Origin: Azospirillum sp. TSH64
GTDB taxonomy: Bacteria; Pseudomonadota; Alphaproteobacteria; Azospirillales; Azospirillaceae
Assembly (NCBI RefSeq): GCF_003116035.1
Contig: NZ_LGQW01000015.1
Coordinates: 4,785,279-4,849,278 of the forward strand
Direction of reading: 5' to 3'
DNA length: 64,000 bases
This document shows positions 25,376 through 34,229 of the stretch, one piece after another. The notes under the pieces are model-generated. The model made no database searches. It had not been told where the DNA came from and was given only the letters and a program-made list of their open reading frames with translations. A program made the position numbers and the translations under genes. Within the stretch, counting starts at the first letter, position 1. Each line of letters begins with the position of its first letter.

Positions 25376-28069
25376 ATGGCGAGCCAGGGTGAATCCAAGT
25401 GGGTCTACAGCTTCGGGGCCGGTGCCACCGAAGGACGGGCCGATATGAAGAACCTGCTGGGCGGCAAGGGCGCCAATCTGGCCGAGATGGCCAATCTTGG
25501 CCTGCCCGTTCCGCCGGGCTTCACGATCACCACCGAGCTGTGCACCTATTTCTACGCCAACGGACGCTCCTATCCGCCGGAGCTGACGACGCAGGTGAAC
25601 GCCGCCATCGCGCGGCTGGAACAGGCGATGGACGCCAAGTTCGGCGATCAGGCCAACCCGCTGCTGGTGTCGGTCCGTTCCGGCGCCCGCGCGTCGATGC
25701 CGGGCATGATGGACACCGTCCTGAACCTGGGCCTGAACGACGCGACCGCCGCCGGCCTCGCCAAGCGGTCGGGCGACGGCCGCTTCGCCTACGACAGCTA
25801 CCGCCGCTTCATCCAGATGTACTCCAACGTCGTGCTCGACGTTGAGCATCACCATTTCGAGGACATCCTCGACAACCACAAGCGCGACAAGTCTTACAAC
25901 CTCGACACCGACCTGTCGGCCGAGGATTGGCAGGCGGTGATCGAGGACTACAAGAAGGCGGTCGAGCGCGAACTGGGCCGTCCCTTCCCGCAGGACGTGC
26001 AGGAGCAGCTGTGGGGCGCCATCGGCGCCGTGTTCGGCTCCTGGATGAACGCCCGTGCCATCACCTACCGCAAGCTGCACGACATCCCGGCCGACTGGGG
26101 CACCGCGGTCAACGTGCAGTGCATGGTCTTCGGCAACATGGGCAACGACTGCGCCACCGGCGTGGCCTTCACCCGCAACCCGTCGACCGGCGAGAACGCC
26201 TTCTACGGCGAGTATCTGGTCAATGCCCAGGGCGAGGACGTCGTCGCCGGCATCCGCACGCCGCAGCACCTGACCGTCGCCGGCAAGATCGCCAACAAGT
26301 CCGACCTCCCCGCCATGGAGGAGGTGATGCCGGAGGTGTTCAACCAGCTGAACGAGGTCCGCCTCAAGCTGGAGAAGCACTACCGCGACATGCAGGACAT
26401 CGAGTTCACGGTCCAGCAGAACAAGCTGTTCATGCTGCAGACCCGCAACGGCAAGCGCACCGCGCCGGCCGCGCTGAAGATCGCCGTCGATCTGGCGAAC
26501 GAGGGCGTCATCGACCAGAACGAGGCGGTCCGCCGCATCGATCCGGCCTCGCTCGACCAGCTGCTGCACCCGACGCTGGACCCCAAGGCCGACCGCAAGA
26601 TCATCGCCAAGGGCCTGCCGGCCTCCCCCGGTGCGGCCTCGGGCAAGGTGGTCTTCACCGCCGACGAGGCTGAGCAGATGGCCGGCAAGGGCGAGTCGGT
26701 GATCCTCTGCCGCATCGAGACCTCGCCCGAGGACATCCACGGCATGCATGCCGCCCGCGGCATCCTGACCAGCCGCGGCGGCATGACCAGCCACGCGGCG
26801 GTGGTGGCCCGCGGCATGGGCCGTGCCTGCGTGTCGGGCGCCGGCGACCTGCGCATCGACTACAAGACCAAGCAGATGTCGGTCCGCGGCGTCGCCGTCA
26901 AGGAAGGCGACATCCTGACCATCGACGGCTCCACCGGCGAGGTGATGCTGGGCGAGGTTCCGACGATCCAGCCGGAGCTGTCGGGCGACTTCGCCACCCT
27001 GATGGGCTGGGCCGATAAGATCCGCCGGATGAAGATCCGCGCCAACGCCGAGACCCCGCTGGACGCCCGCACCGCGCGGAAGTTCGGCGCCGAGGGCATC
27101 GGCCTGTCGCGCACCGAGCACATGTTCTTCGACCCGGAGCGCATCCTGGCCGTCCGCGAGATGATCCTGGCGGAGGACGAGGCCGGCCGCCGCAAGGCGC
27201 TCGCCAAGCTGGAGCCCTTCCAGAAGAAGGACTTTGTCGATCTGTTCACGATCATGACCGGCCTGCCGGTGACGATCCGCCTGCTCGACCCGCCGCTGCA
27301 CGAGTTCCTGCCGAACACCGAAGAGGACATGGCGGAGGTCGCCGAGGCCACCGGCACCGATCCGCTGCGGGTGCGCCACCGCACCATCCAGCTGCATGAA
27401 GCGAACCCGATGCTGGGCCATCGCGGCTGCCGTCTGGGCATCTCGTACCCCGAGATCTACGAGATGCAGGCCCGCGCCATCTTCGCCGCCGCCGCCGAGG
27501 TTGCCAAGACCACCGGCGAGGCCGTCATTCCGGAAGTGATGATCCCGCTGATCATCACCCGCAAGGAGTTCGACATCCTCAAGGCGGTGATCGACCGCGC
27601 CGCCGAGCAGGTGAAGGCCGAGACCGGTGTCGCGGTGGAGTATCTGACCGGCACGATGATCGAGATCCCGCGCGCGGCCCTGAAGGCCGGCGAGATCGCC
27701 GAATCGGCCGAGTTCTTCAGCTACGGCACCAACGACCTGACCCAGACCACGCTGGGCCTGTCGCGCGACGACGCCGGCAGCTTCCTGCCGGAGTACCAGC
27801 GCCAGGGCATCCTGGAGCAGGACCCGTTCCAGTCGCTGGACGTCACCGGCGTCGGCGAACTGGTGGAGATCGCCACCGAGCGCGGCCGCAAGGTCCGTCC
27901 GGACATCAAGCTCGGCATTTGCGGCGAGCATGGCGGCGACCCGGCCTCGATCTCCTTCTGCGAGAAGATCGGGCTGACCTATGTCTCCTGCTCGCCCTAC
28001 CGCGTGCCGATCGCCCGTCTGGCGGCGGCGCAGGCGGCGCTGAACAGCGACACGGTCAAGCGCGACTGA
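25376..28069 (+). CDS. ppdK: Pyruvate, phosphate dikinase
   Basis: 897 residues, typical PPDK length. Interconverts pyruvate + ATP + Pi and PEP + AMP + PPi, linking glycolysis and gluconeogenesis. Seen: N-terminal ATP-grasp domain (KNLLGGKGANLAEMANLGLP, SVRSGARASMPGMMDTVLNL), the phosphohistidine swivel motif LTSRGGMTSHAAVVARGMG (His near residue 463), and the C-terminal TIM barrel with GLSRTEHMFF, LGHRGCRLG, FSYGTNDLTQTTLGLSRDD and the catalytic-Cys segment GICGEHGGDP. Start at 25376 overlaps an earlier purine-rich AGGAAATCCGCG site. Genes for glycogen synthesis follow after the CHAT island, so carbon storage and PEP supply are neighbours here. Confidence 0.97.
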   Translation: MASQGESKWVYSFGAGATEGRADMKNLLGGKGANLAEMANLGLPVPPGFTITTELCTYFYANGRSYPPELTTQVNAAIARLEQAMDAKFGDQANPLLVSVRSGARASMPGMMDTVLNLGLNDATAAGLAKRSGDGRFAYDSYRRFIQMYSNVVLDVEHHHFEDILDNHKRDKSYNLDTDLSAEDWQAVIEDYKKAVERELGRPFPQDVQEQLWGAIGAVFGSWMNARAITYRKLHDIPADWGTAVNVQCMVFGNMGNDCATGVAFTRNPSTGENAFYGEYLVNAQGEDVVAGIRTPQHLTVAGKIANKSDLPAMEEVMPEVFNQLNEVRLKLEKHYRDMQDIEFTVQQNKLFMLQTRNGKRTAPAALKIAVDLANEGVIDQNEAVRRIDPASLDQLLHPTLDPKADRKIIAKGLPASPGAASGKVVFTADEAEQMAGKGESVILCRIETSPEDIHGMHAARGILTSRGGMTSHAAVVARGMGRACVSGAGDLRIDYKTKQMSVRGVAVKEGDILTIDGSTGEVMLGEVPTIQPELSGDFATLMGWADKIRRMKIRANAETPLDARTARKFGAEGIGLSRTEHMFFDPERILAVREMILAEDEAGRRKALAKLEPFQKKDFVDLFTIMTGLPVTIRLLDPPLHEFLPNTEEDMAEVAEATGTDPLRVRHRTIQLHEANPMLGHRGCRLGISYPEIYEMQARAIFAAAAEVAKTTGEAVIPEVMIPLIITRKEFDILKAVIDRAAEQVKAETGVAVEYLTGTMIEIPRAALKAGEIAESAEFFSYGTNDLTQTTLGLSRDDAGSFLPEYQRQGILEQDPFQSLDVTGVGELVEIATERGRKVRPDIKLGICGEHGGDPASISFCEKIGLTYVSCSPYRVPIARLAAAQAALNSDTVKRD

Positions 28070-28094
28070 GCCGAACCGGGTAGCTGAAACGACG

Positions 28095-28127
28095 ACGGCC
28101 CTCTTCCCGCAAGGGAAGTGGGCCGTT
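28095..28127 (+). terminator. Terminator-like hairpin after ppdK
   Basis: CGGCCC and GGGCCG form the outer stem around an inner TTCCC-GCAA-GGGAA hairpin. It is followed by TTTCGCTTT, so the U-tract is weak. Lies 26 bp after the ppdK stop. Confidence 0.6.
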
Positions 28128-28153
28128 TCGCTTTGGGGGCGGGTTTAGTTGGG

Positions 28154-28290
28154 TGGAACAGGTTGGAACGGTTTTTGGGGGACTGTTCACTGTTCCACGC
28201 GGGGCCGCCGGGCATGGGGAACGGTGGTCGGATGGAACGTTTGGAACAGGTTGGAACGGTTTTCCGGGGGGTGTTCAGTGTTCACTCCTG
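28154..28290 (+). repeat. TGGAAC repeat cluster upstream of the CHAT gene
   Basis: TGGAACAGGTTGGAACGG occurs at 28154-28171 and again, identical, at 28242-28259. Each copy is followed by TTTT, then a G-run, then TGTTCA-TGTTC, giving TGGAAC/GTTCA imperfect inverted elements. A further TGGAAC lies at 28233. The offset between copies is 88 bp. It sits within the 347-bp gap before the CHAT gene and could be a regulator-binding array or a trace of the insertion. The rest of the gap shows nothing further. Confidence 0.7.
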
Positions 28291-28416
28291 CTGTTGGCGG
28301 AGTCCTGGCAGATGATGTCTGGGATTATAAGCCCAGCGTGGCGAAATGCCCATCTTGATCTCCCAAGGGTGGAAGTGTGAAGGTGAAGGACACGGCAAAA
28401 GGCTGAAGGCCCGGCG

Positions 28417-31400
28417 ATGCGCGTTCGTTTCCTCCACCATTCCGATGCCATCGTCCATGAAGAGGCGAACGGGCGCCGCACGGCGCCACGGTCCTTGACC
28501 GCCACAGACCGGCAGCGCATCGGCGATTGGCTGAACCGCTATTCGGATATCCTGGAACAGGGCGCCAAGACGAACCATGGCGAGGCCGATCTGCTGGCGC
28601 TGGGGCGGGAGATCGCCGACTGGCTGGATGGGGCGGAGCGCTGGCTGTCCGGCCTGCTGCGCCCCGGTGCGGCAAGGCCGCTGGAAATCGAATTCGTCGC
28701 CGAGGATCCGGAGCAGGACGGCGCGTCCGACTTTCTGTCCCTACCCTGGGAAATCCTGGCGACCGCCAAGGGCTTCCTGGCCGCCGACGCGACGCTTGGC
28801 TTTTGCCCGATACGTCGTGTCGGGATTGCGGCGCCCTCCCGTCCGCCCGCCGACGATCACGCCCTGACCATCCTGTTCCTGTCGGCGACGCCGCAGGGGG
28901 AGAGCGAGCTTTGGGTGGAGCAGGAGGAGGTGGCAATCCTCAAGAGCGCCGGACGCCTGCCGCTGGATCTGGTGGTCGAGGATGGCGGAACGCTGGACGA
29001 CCTGCGCGAGCGCCTCAGCCTGGAATGGCCGGTGGAGGTGCTGCATCTGTCCTGCCATGGCCTTGCCGGCCGGGACGGCACACCGCCGATGCTGGCTCTG
29101 GAGGATGAGCTTGGCGCCTGCGACGCCATCGACCCGGTGGTCTTCCTCGACGCCCTGGGGCCGGACCGTCGCCCGCGCCTGCTGTTCCTGTCGGCCTGTG
29201 AGACGGCGGCGGATGCCGCCGGGGTCGATCCATTCATCCTGCCGATGATGGCGGCGGGACAGCCGGCGGCCATCGGCTGGGCCGGATCGGTCTATGACAG
29301 CAACGCCAGCGCCTTCGCCGCGGCACTCTATCAGCGGATCGCTGGCGGTGACCGGCTGGAGGCGGCGGCTTTCTCCGCCCGTCGCGCAATGCTGGCGCCG
29401 CCGAACGGGCAGAACCGTCTGCCCCACTGGCACCTCGCCCGGCTGTTCCTGAGCGGCGATGGCGGCGGCGCCCTATGCCGGCCACGGGCGCGGCGGCGGC
29501 AGCGGCCGTTCGACCATGCCGAAAGTCGCTTTTTCGGCAACAACAGGAAGGTGCCGGTGGTCGGCCGCACCGGCTTCGTCGGCCGGCGACGCGAGGTGCA
29601 GCGTGCCCTGCGTGTCCTGCGCGACCGGCCGCGCGGCTGTGCCGGGCTGCTGCTGCATGGCGCCGGACATCTGGGAAAATCTAGCCTCGCCGCCCGCATC
29701 GCCGACCGGATGACCGGGCATGAGCCGGCGGTGGTCTATGGCGCCTGCGACATCGATTCTGTGTGGGAAGCGCTGGCCGTTGCCCGTCCCGGTTTCAATG
29801 ACCGGCTGGGGCTGGACCCGGCGGTTTTGCGCGGCCGGCCGGATGCGATCCACGCCGCCATGCGCCGCGTGCTGGAAGGGCCGTTGCGGGATGAGCCGGT
29901 CCTGCTGGTGCTGGACGATTTCGAACAATGCCTGGACCTATCGGCCACCGGCCGTCCGACGGTGAAGGTCGCGGCGCTGCCGGTGCTGGAGGCACTGCTG
30001 CGTGCCTTCGTCGAGTCCTCGGGCGACAGCGCGCTGCTGATCACCTGCCGGTTCCGCTTCGCCCTGGCGGAACGGCTGAAAGGGACATTGGAGGAAATCC
30101 CGCTTCATCCCTTCGATACCGGCACCCGTCTGAAACAAGCCACGAGCCGGCTGCGCGACTGCAAATCGGGCGATCTCGCCGATGATCTGCTGGAGCGTTG
30201 TATGGAGGCGGCGCGGGGCAATCCGGGGCTTCAGGATCTGCTGATCGCACTGGCGTTGAGCGCCCCGGACAAGGCGGAGCGGGCGGTGGCGGCGCTGGAC
30301 GGTTGGCTGGCCGGCACCGAACGGCCGGACGACGCGGAGTGTGCCGAGCGGCTCGACCATCTGATGCTGGACACGCTGTGGGAATGCGTCGATGCGGACG
30401 GGCGGCGGCTGTTGCGTGCCGTCGCCGGCATCGAACTGCCGCTGCCGCTACCAGCCTTGTCGGTTCTGGCTCGCCATGTCGGGATGGCGGATGCGGCGTT
30501 CGACCGGCTGCTGTCGCTGTCGGTGTTCGACCTGTTCCGCGACGTGGTGGAGCCGGACCGGCCGGCGGCCGCTGCCTGCCACTTGCTGACTCCCCGCATA
30601 GTGGCGCTGGAGTCGATGACCGAGACCGAGACTGCGGACATCGCGCGGGCGTTGCTGCCGGCGCTGTTCCTCGAATGGGAGGATGATGGTAAGCGGCCAT
30701 TTGAGGCCGATGTAGTGCTGACAGAGCTAGCGTTGCGAGCCGGTGACAGAAATGTGCTACAGGCGGCTGCGCATCATACTATTTGTTATCTGATTGAGAC
30801 GCATCGTTATCGTAGAGCGGCTGAAATGGGCCGCTGCTCAATTATGTTGATCGAGGGCGGTGGCTTGTCGCCGCCCGTGCAGCTACTGCGACAAGTAGCC
30901 AGAGCCACATTATTGACTGGTGATGCTGGGTTCGCCCATAAATGTTTGGGACGAGCAATGGAAAGGTTGAGTGAGGTTGCCGGTTCCAATGATTTAGGAG
31001 GAATTCGTACAGAGTATGCGCGACTGTTGGCTCAGGATGGTAAACCCGAGCAGGCTCTAGAAGTATTCAATATTAATCTTGAGCTTTACCGAGATCAGGG
31101 AAATAAGCGCTCTTGCGCCATCGTATTGGGAGAAATCGCGCGCTTAAAGGCTAATCGTGGTTTTGTCGTCGAGGCATTATCACTATATGATGAAGCGCTT
31201 AGCCTGGTTAATGAGCTTGGCGACATGCAAGGTCGAGCGGTTACGCTAGGAGAAATTGCTCGTCTGAAAGCCAATCGCGGATATTTGGATGATGCGCTTT
31301 CTCTTTATCATGAGATTCTGGAAATAGTTACAGACCTTGGTGATGTGCAAGGGCGATCAGTTATATTGGGAGATATCGCTCGCCTGAAAACTAATGTTGG

Positions 31401-32373
31401 GTGCTGGGATGATGCATTGTCTCTTTATCAAGAGATTTTGGAAATAGTTAATGATATTGGCGATGCACAGGGTCAGGCGGTTGCGCTAGGAGATATTGCT
31501 CGCCTGAAAGCCAAACGTGGATTTACGGATGAAGCATTGTCATTACACCAGGAAAGGCTTGCAATTGTTAGCAAGCTCGGAGATGTCTGGGCTCGAGCTG
31601 CTGCGTTAGGAGATATCGCGCGTTTAAAAGCTGATCGTGGTTTTGTGGACGAGGCGCTTTCTCTCCATGAGGAGGGGCTTGCGATTTACCAGCAACTTGG
31701 AGATGTAAGGTCACGAGCTGTGACGCTCGGTGACATTGCACGTTTAACGGCCGCCCGTGGCTTTGTGGACGAGGCGCTTTCTCTACAAGGGGAAAAACTT
31801 GAGGTTGTCACTGATCTTGGCGATATACGGTCACGAGCTGTAACACTTGGAGACATTGCGCGTTTAAAAGCTGGTCGTGGCTTTGTAGATGAGGCGCTGA
31901 CTTTGCACCATGAGCGGCTTGCGATCTACGAGCAGCTTGGCGATGTACAGTCGCGTGCCGTAGCGCTTGGAGACATCGCGCGTTTAAGGGCTGGCCTTGG
32001 TTTTGTGGATGAGGCCCTATCTCTGCACGATGAGCGGCTTGCAATCTACGAGCAACTAAGTGATTTAGACGGGCAAGCTAATTGTCGGTGGTCCAGGGCG
32101 ATACTTCGCTTGGACAAACCAGAAATCGAAGATGGAGAGTTCGAATCTGCTTTGGAAGATCTAATATTTTCCTATCGGATCCTGAAAGAAATCGGTCAAG
32201 CCGATGGAATAGCTACGGTTGGATTCGATTTGGCGCAGTTGCTAGAGGCCTTTGAGCAGTATGGTGAGGCTCGTGCCATTGCTAATCGGTCTTTAGAGAT
32301 ATACATCCAACTTCGTTGGACTAATGCAGCCGAGACCGTTCAAGAATTCATTGCTAACTTGCCGTCTGACTGA
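28417..32373 (+). CDS. CHAT-protease / STAND-ATPase / TPR protein
   Basis: 1318 residues. (1) CHAT caspase-like peptidase domain, ~150-345: catalytic His214 in LHLSCHG and Cys261 in FLSACETA; a helical N-terminal region precedes it. (2) STAND/NB-ARC-like ATPase, ~380-740: Walker A variant GAGHLGKSS (Lys421) and Walker B LLVLDDFE (Asp500/501). (3) C-terminal TPR superhelix, ~770-1310, with eight 40-residue repeats at 909-1228. Known CHAT-STAND-TPR proteins act as signal-triggered proteases, some in antiphage or cell-death systems (for example Craspase/TPR-CHAT and Avs-like architectures). That role here is inference. Composition changes sharply near 30685 (residue ~757) from host-like to low GC. 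No cognate substrate or effector gene is adjacent. Confidence 0.85.
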   Translation: MRVRFLHHSDAIVHEEANGRRTAPRSLTATDRQRIGDWLNRYSDILEQGAKTNHGEADLLALGREIADWLDGAERWLSGLLRPGAARPLEIEFVAEDPEQDGASDFLSLPWEILATAKGFLAADATLGFCPIRRVGIAAPSRPPADDHALTILFLSATPQGESELWVEQEEVAILKSAGRLPLDLVVEDGGTLDDLRERLSLEWPVEVLHLSCHGLAGRDGTPPMLALEDELGACDAIDPVVFLDALGPDRRPRLLFLSACETAADAAGVDPFILPMMAAGQPAAIGWAGSVYDSNASAFAAALYQRIAGGDRLEAAAFSARRAMLAPPNGQNRLPHWHLARLFLSGDGGGALCRPRARRRQRPFDHAESRFFGNNRKVPVVGRTGFVGRRREVQRALRVLRDRPRGCAGLLLHGAGHLGKSSLAARIADRMTGHEPAVVYGACDIDSVWEALAVARPGFNDRLGLDPAVLRGRPDAIHAAMRRVLEGPLRDEPVLLVLDDFEQCLDLSATGRPTVKVAALPVLEALLRAFVESSGDSALLITCRFRFALAERLKGTLEEIPLHPFDTGTRLKQATSRLRDCKSGDLADDLLERCMEAARGNPGLQDLLIALALSAPDKAERAVAALDGWLAGTERPDDAECAERLDHLMLDTLWECVDADGRRLLRAVAGIELPLPLPALSVLARHVGMADAAFDRLLSLSVFDLFRDVVEPDRPAAAACHLLTPRIVALESMTETETADIARALLPALFLEWEDDGKRPFEADVVLTELALRAGDRNVLQAAAHHTICYLIETHRYRRAAEMGRCSIMLIEGGGLSPPVQLLRQVARATLLTGDAGFAHKCLGRAMERLSEVAGSNDLGGIRTEYARLLAQDGKPEQALEVFNINLELYRDQGNKRSCAIVLGEIARLKANRGFVVEALSLYDEALSLVNELGDMQGRAVTLGEIARLKANRGYLDDALSLYHEILEIVTDLGDVQGRSVILGDIARLKTNVGCWDDALSLYQEILEIVNDIGDAQGQAVALGDIARLKAKRGFTDEALSLHQERLAIVSKLGDVWARAAALGDIARLKADRGFVDEALSLHEEGLAIYQQLGDVRSRAVTLGDIARLTAARGFVDEALSLQGEKLEVVTDLGDIRSRAVTLGDIARLKAGRGFVDEALTLHHERLAIYEQLGDVQSRAVALGDIARLRAGLGFVDEALSLHDERLAIYEQLSDLDGQANCRWSRAILRLDKPEIEDGEFESALEDLIFSYRILKEIGQADGIATVGFDLAQLLEAFEQYGEARAIANRSLEIYIQLRWTNAAETVQEFIANLPSD
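31141..32100 (+). repeat. Eight tandem 120-bp coding repeats in the TPR region
   Basis: Repeats begin at 31141 and every 120 bp after it (31261, 31381, 31501, 31621, 31741, 31861, 31981), with no indels. Each encodes a 40-residue unit with the core RLKA-RGFVDEALSLH-ERL, ending LGD--SRAV-LGDIA. Units 5-8 are the most alike, suggesting recent duplication; the last half of unit 8 diverges. The first unit is 47.5% GC (57/120). Confidence 0.95.
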
Positions 32374-32623
32374 CTGAAATTTTTAATCATTTAGGTGTCT
32401 GATGTAAATATTTCAGGGCAATCGCTGGCGACGCGCGGTTGGGAGGCTCATAGGCAGGTTCGAACACATGTGAGTCGCAATAATAATAATAGGAGTAATG
32501 AAACTGTCCGGCCCCCTTACCTCGCTTGCTCAATGTTCTCCTTTTAGTTGTGCACCTATCTCCTCCCAGAGCGAGATTTCGTAAGATTTGAGTTCTTTAC
32601 AAAACTGATAACGCGGCCTCAGC

Positions 32624-34090
32624 CTAACGCCCAAGCCCCCGATACAGCTCCATGTACTCCTCCGCCGGCCCGTGCCAGCCGAAGTCCCGCGTCATGGCGC
32701 GGCGCTGCATCGCCTGCCAGCGGTCGGGCTTGCGGTAGACGCTCATCGCCCGGCGCAGCGCCCACACCAGTTCCTGCCCCGTCGCGTTGACGAACTGGAA
32801 TCCCGTCGCGCTGCCGTCGGCGCTCGCCGCCGGGTTGGCGTCGATCACCGTGTCGGCGAGGCCGCCGGTGCGGCGGACCAGCGGCAGGGTGCCGTATTTC
32901 AGGGCGTAGAGCTGGGTCAGGCCGCAGGGCTCCGACCGCGACGGCACCAGGAACAGGTCGGCACCGGCCTGGATGCGGTGGGACAGCGGCTCGTCATAGC
33001 CGATGCGCACACCGATGGACTGCGGATGCCACTGGGCAAGCTGGCGGAACCCGGCCTCGCTGGAGGCATCGCCGCTGCCCAGGACCACCAGTTGGCCGCC
33101 CCAGGACACCCATTGGCCCGCCGCCTCCAGCACCAGGTCGAGGCCCTTGTGCCAGGTCAGGCGGCTGACCACGGCGGCCAGCGGCGCGTCAGCGCGGCGG
33201 TCCAGGCCGAAGGCGGATTGCAGGTCGGCCTTGCAGGCGTCCTTACCACCAAGGTCGTCGGGGGTGTAGCGGGCGGGCAGATGCGGGTCGGTCGCCGGAT
33301 CCCACACCGCGTAATCGACGCCGTTCAGGATGCCGGTCAGCACGTCGGAGCGGGTGGCGAGCAGCCCTTGCAGGCCGGTGCCGTGCTCGGCGGTCTGGAT
33401 CTCGTTGGCGTAGGTCGGGCTGACCGTGGTCAGGCGGTCGGCATAGAAGCAACCGGCCTTCAGGAAGCTGATGTTGCCGTAATACTCGACGCCATCGACG
33501 CGGAAGCTGGAGGAGGGCAGGCCGAGGTCGCCCATCATCCAGGGGCCGAACAGGCCCTGATAGGCGATGTTGTGGATGGTCAGCACCGTGCCGGGGCGGA
33601 AGGGGCCGGCGAAACGGTCGGGGCGCAGGGTCAGATAGGCGGGGATCAGCGCCGCCTGCCAGTCATGGCCGTGCAGGATGTCGGGCCGCCACCAGGGATC
33701 GTAGGATTTCTCCGCCGCGAAGCCGGCGGCGACCCAGGCGAGTGCGGCGAAGCGCAGGGCGTTGTCGGCCCAGTCCTTGCCGTCCGGCCCGAGATAGGGG
33801 TTGCCGGGACGGTCGTACAGCGACGGCGCCTTCAGCGCATAGGCGAGAACCCCGTCGGCGGTGCGGCCGATGCACAGCTGGGCGCGGTCGCAGCCGGGCA
33901 GGTCGGTGATCAGGTCGCCGACCTCATGCAGGTTCTGCAAACTGTTCAGGACGGCGGGATAGCCCGGCAGCAGCAGGCGGACATCGGCGCCGGCGGCGTT
34001 CAGGGCCGGCGGCAGGGCGGCGGACACGTCGGCCAGCCCCCCCGTCTTGACCATCGGGTAGCATTCGGACGTGACGTAGAGGACGCGCAT
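32624..34090 (-). CDS. glgA: Glycogen synthase (ADP-glucose)
   Basis: 488 residues. Elongates alpha-1,4-glucan from ADP-glucose. Seen: the N-terminal VTSECYPMVKTGGLADVSAA with the nucleotide-sugar lysine of KTGGL, DILHGHDWQAALIPAYL, TIHNIAYQGLFGP, and the late LVPSRSEPCGLTQLYALKYGTLPLVR with the catalytic-site Glu-x7-Glu-type pattern of GT5. It follows glgC by 139 bp on the same strand, so the two probably form one unit. Downstream is a 250-bp AT-rich gap separating it from the CHAT island. Confidence 0.96.
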   Translation of the reverse strand: MRVLYVTSECYPMVKTGGLADVSAALPPALNAAGADVRLLLPGYPAVLNSLQNLHEVGDLITDLPGCDRAQLCIGRTADGVLAYALKAPSLYDRPGNPYLGPDGKDWADNALRFAALAWVAAGFAAEKSYDPWWRPDILHGHDWQAALIPAYLTLRPDRFAGPFRPGTVLTIHNIAYQGLFGPWMMGDLGLPSSSFRVDGVEYYGNISFLKAGCFYADRLTTVSPTYANEIQTAEHGTGLQGLLATRSDVLTGILNGVDYAVWDPATDPHLPARYTPDDLGGKDACKADLQSAFGLDRRADAPLAAVVSRLTWHKGLDLVLEAAGQWVSWGGQLVVLGSGDASSEAGFRQLAQWHPQSIGVRIGYDEPLSHRIQAGADLFLVPSRSEPCGLTQLYALKYGTLPLVRRTGGLADTVIDANPAASADGSATGFQFVNATGQELVWALRRAMSVYRKPDRWQAMQRRAMTRDFGWHGPAEEYMELYRGLGR

Positions 34091-34229
34091 CGGGAAGGCA
34101 CTCGGCGATAGGCGGGAGGGGTGAAAGGCGGGAGGGTGTGGACATGGTATAGCGCCGATGCGGGTCCGGTGGGGAGCCGGACCGCATCGGCGCGGGCCAT
34201 GGGGCAGGGGAGGGCGGCGAAATGCCGCC

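Noticed and set aside
22751..27931. 1700-codon minus-strand open frame opposite the GGDEF-EAL gene and ppdK
   Set aside because: Shadow of two confidently identified plus-strand genes; it even spans their intergenic gap, and has no recognisable motif.
31141..32100. Regular 120-bp periodicity that could suggest a CRISPR or satellite array
   Set aside because: Periods are coding repeats in frame (40 residues each) with divergent sequence; no short identical repeats with unique spacers.
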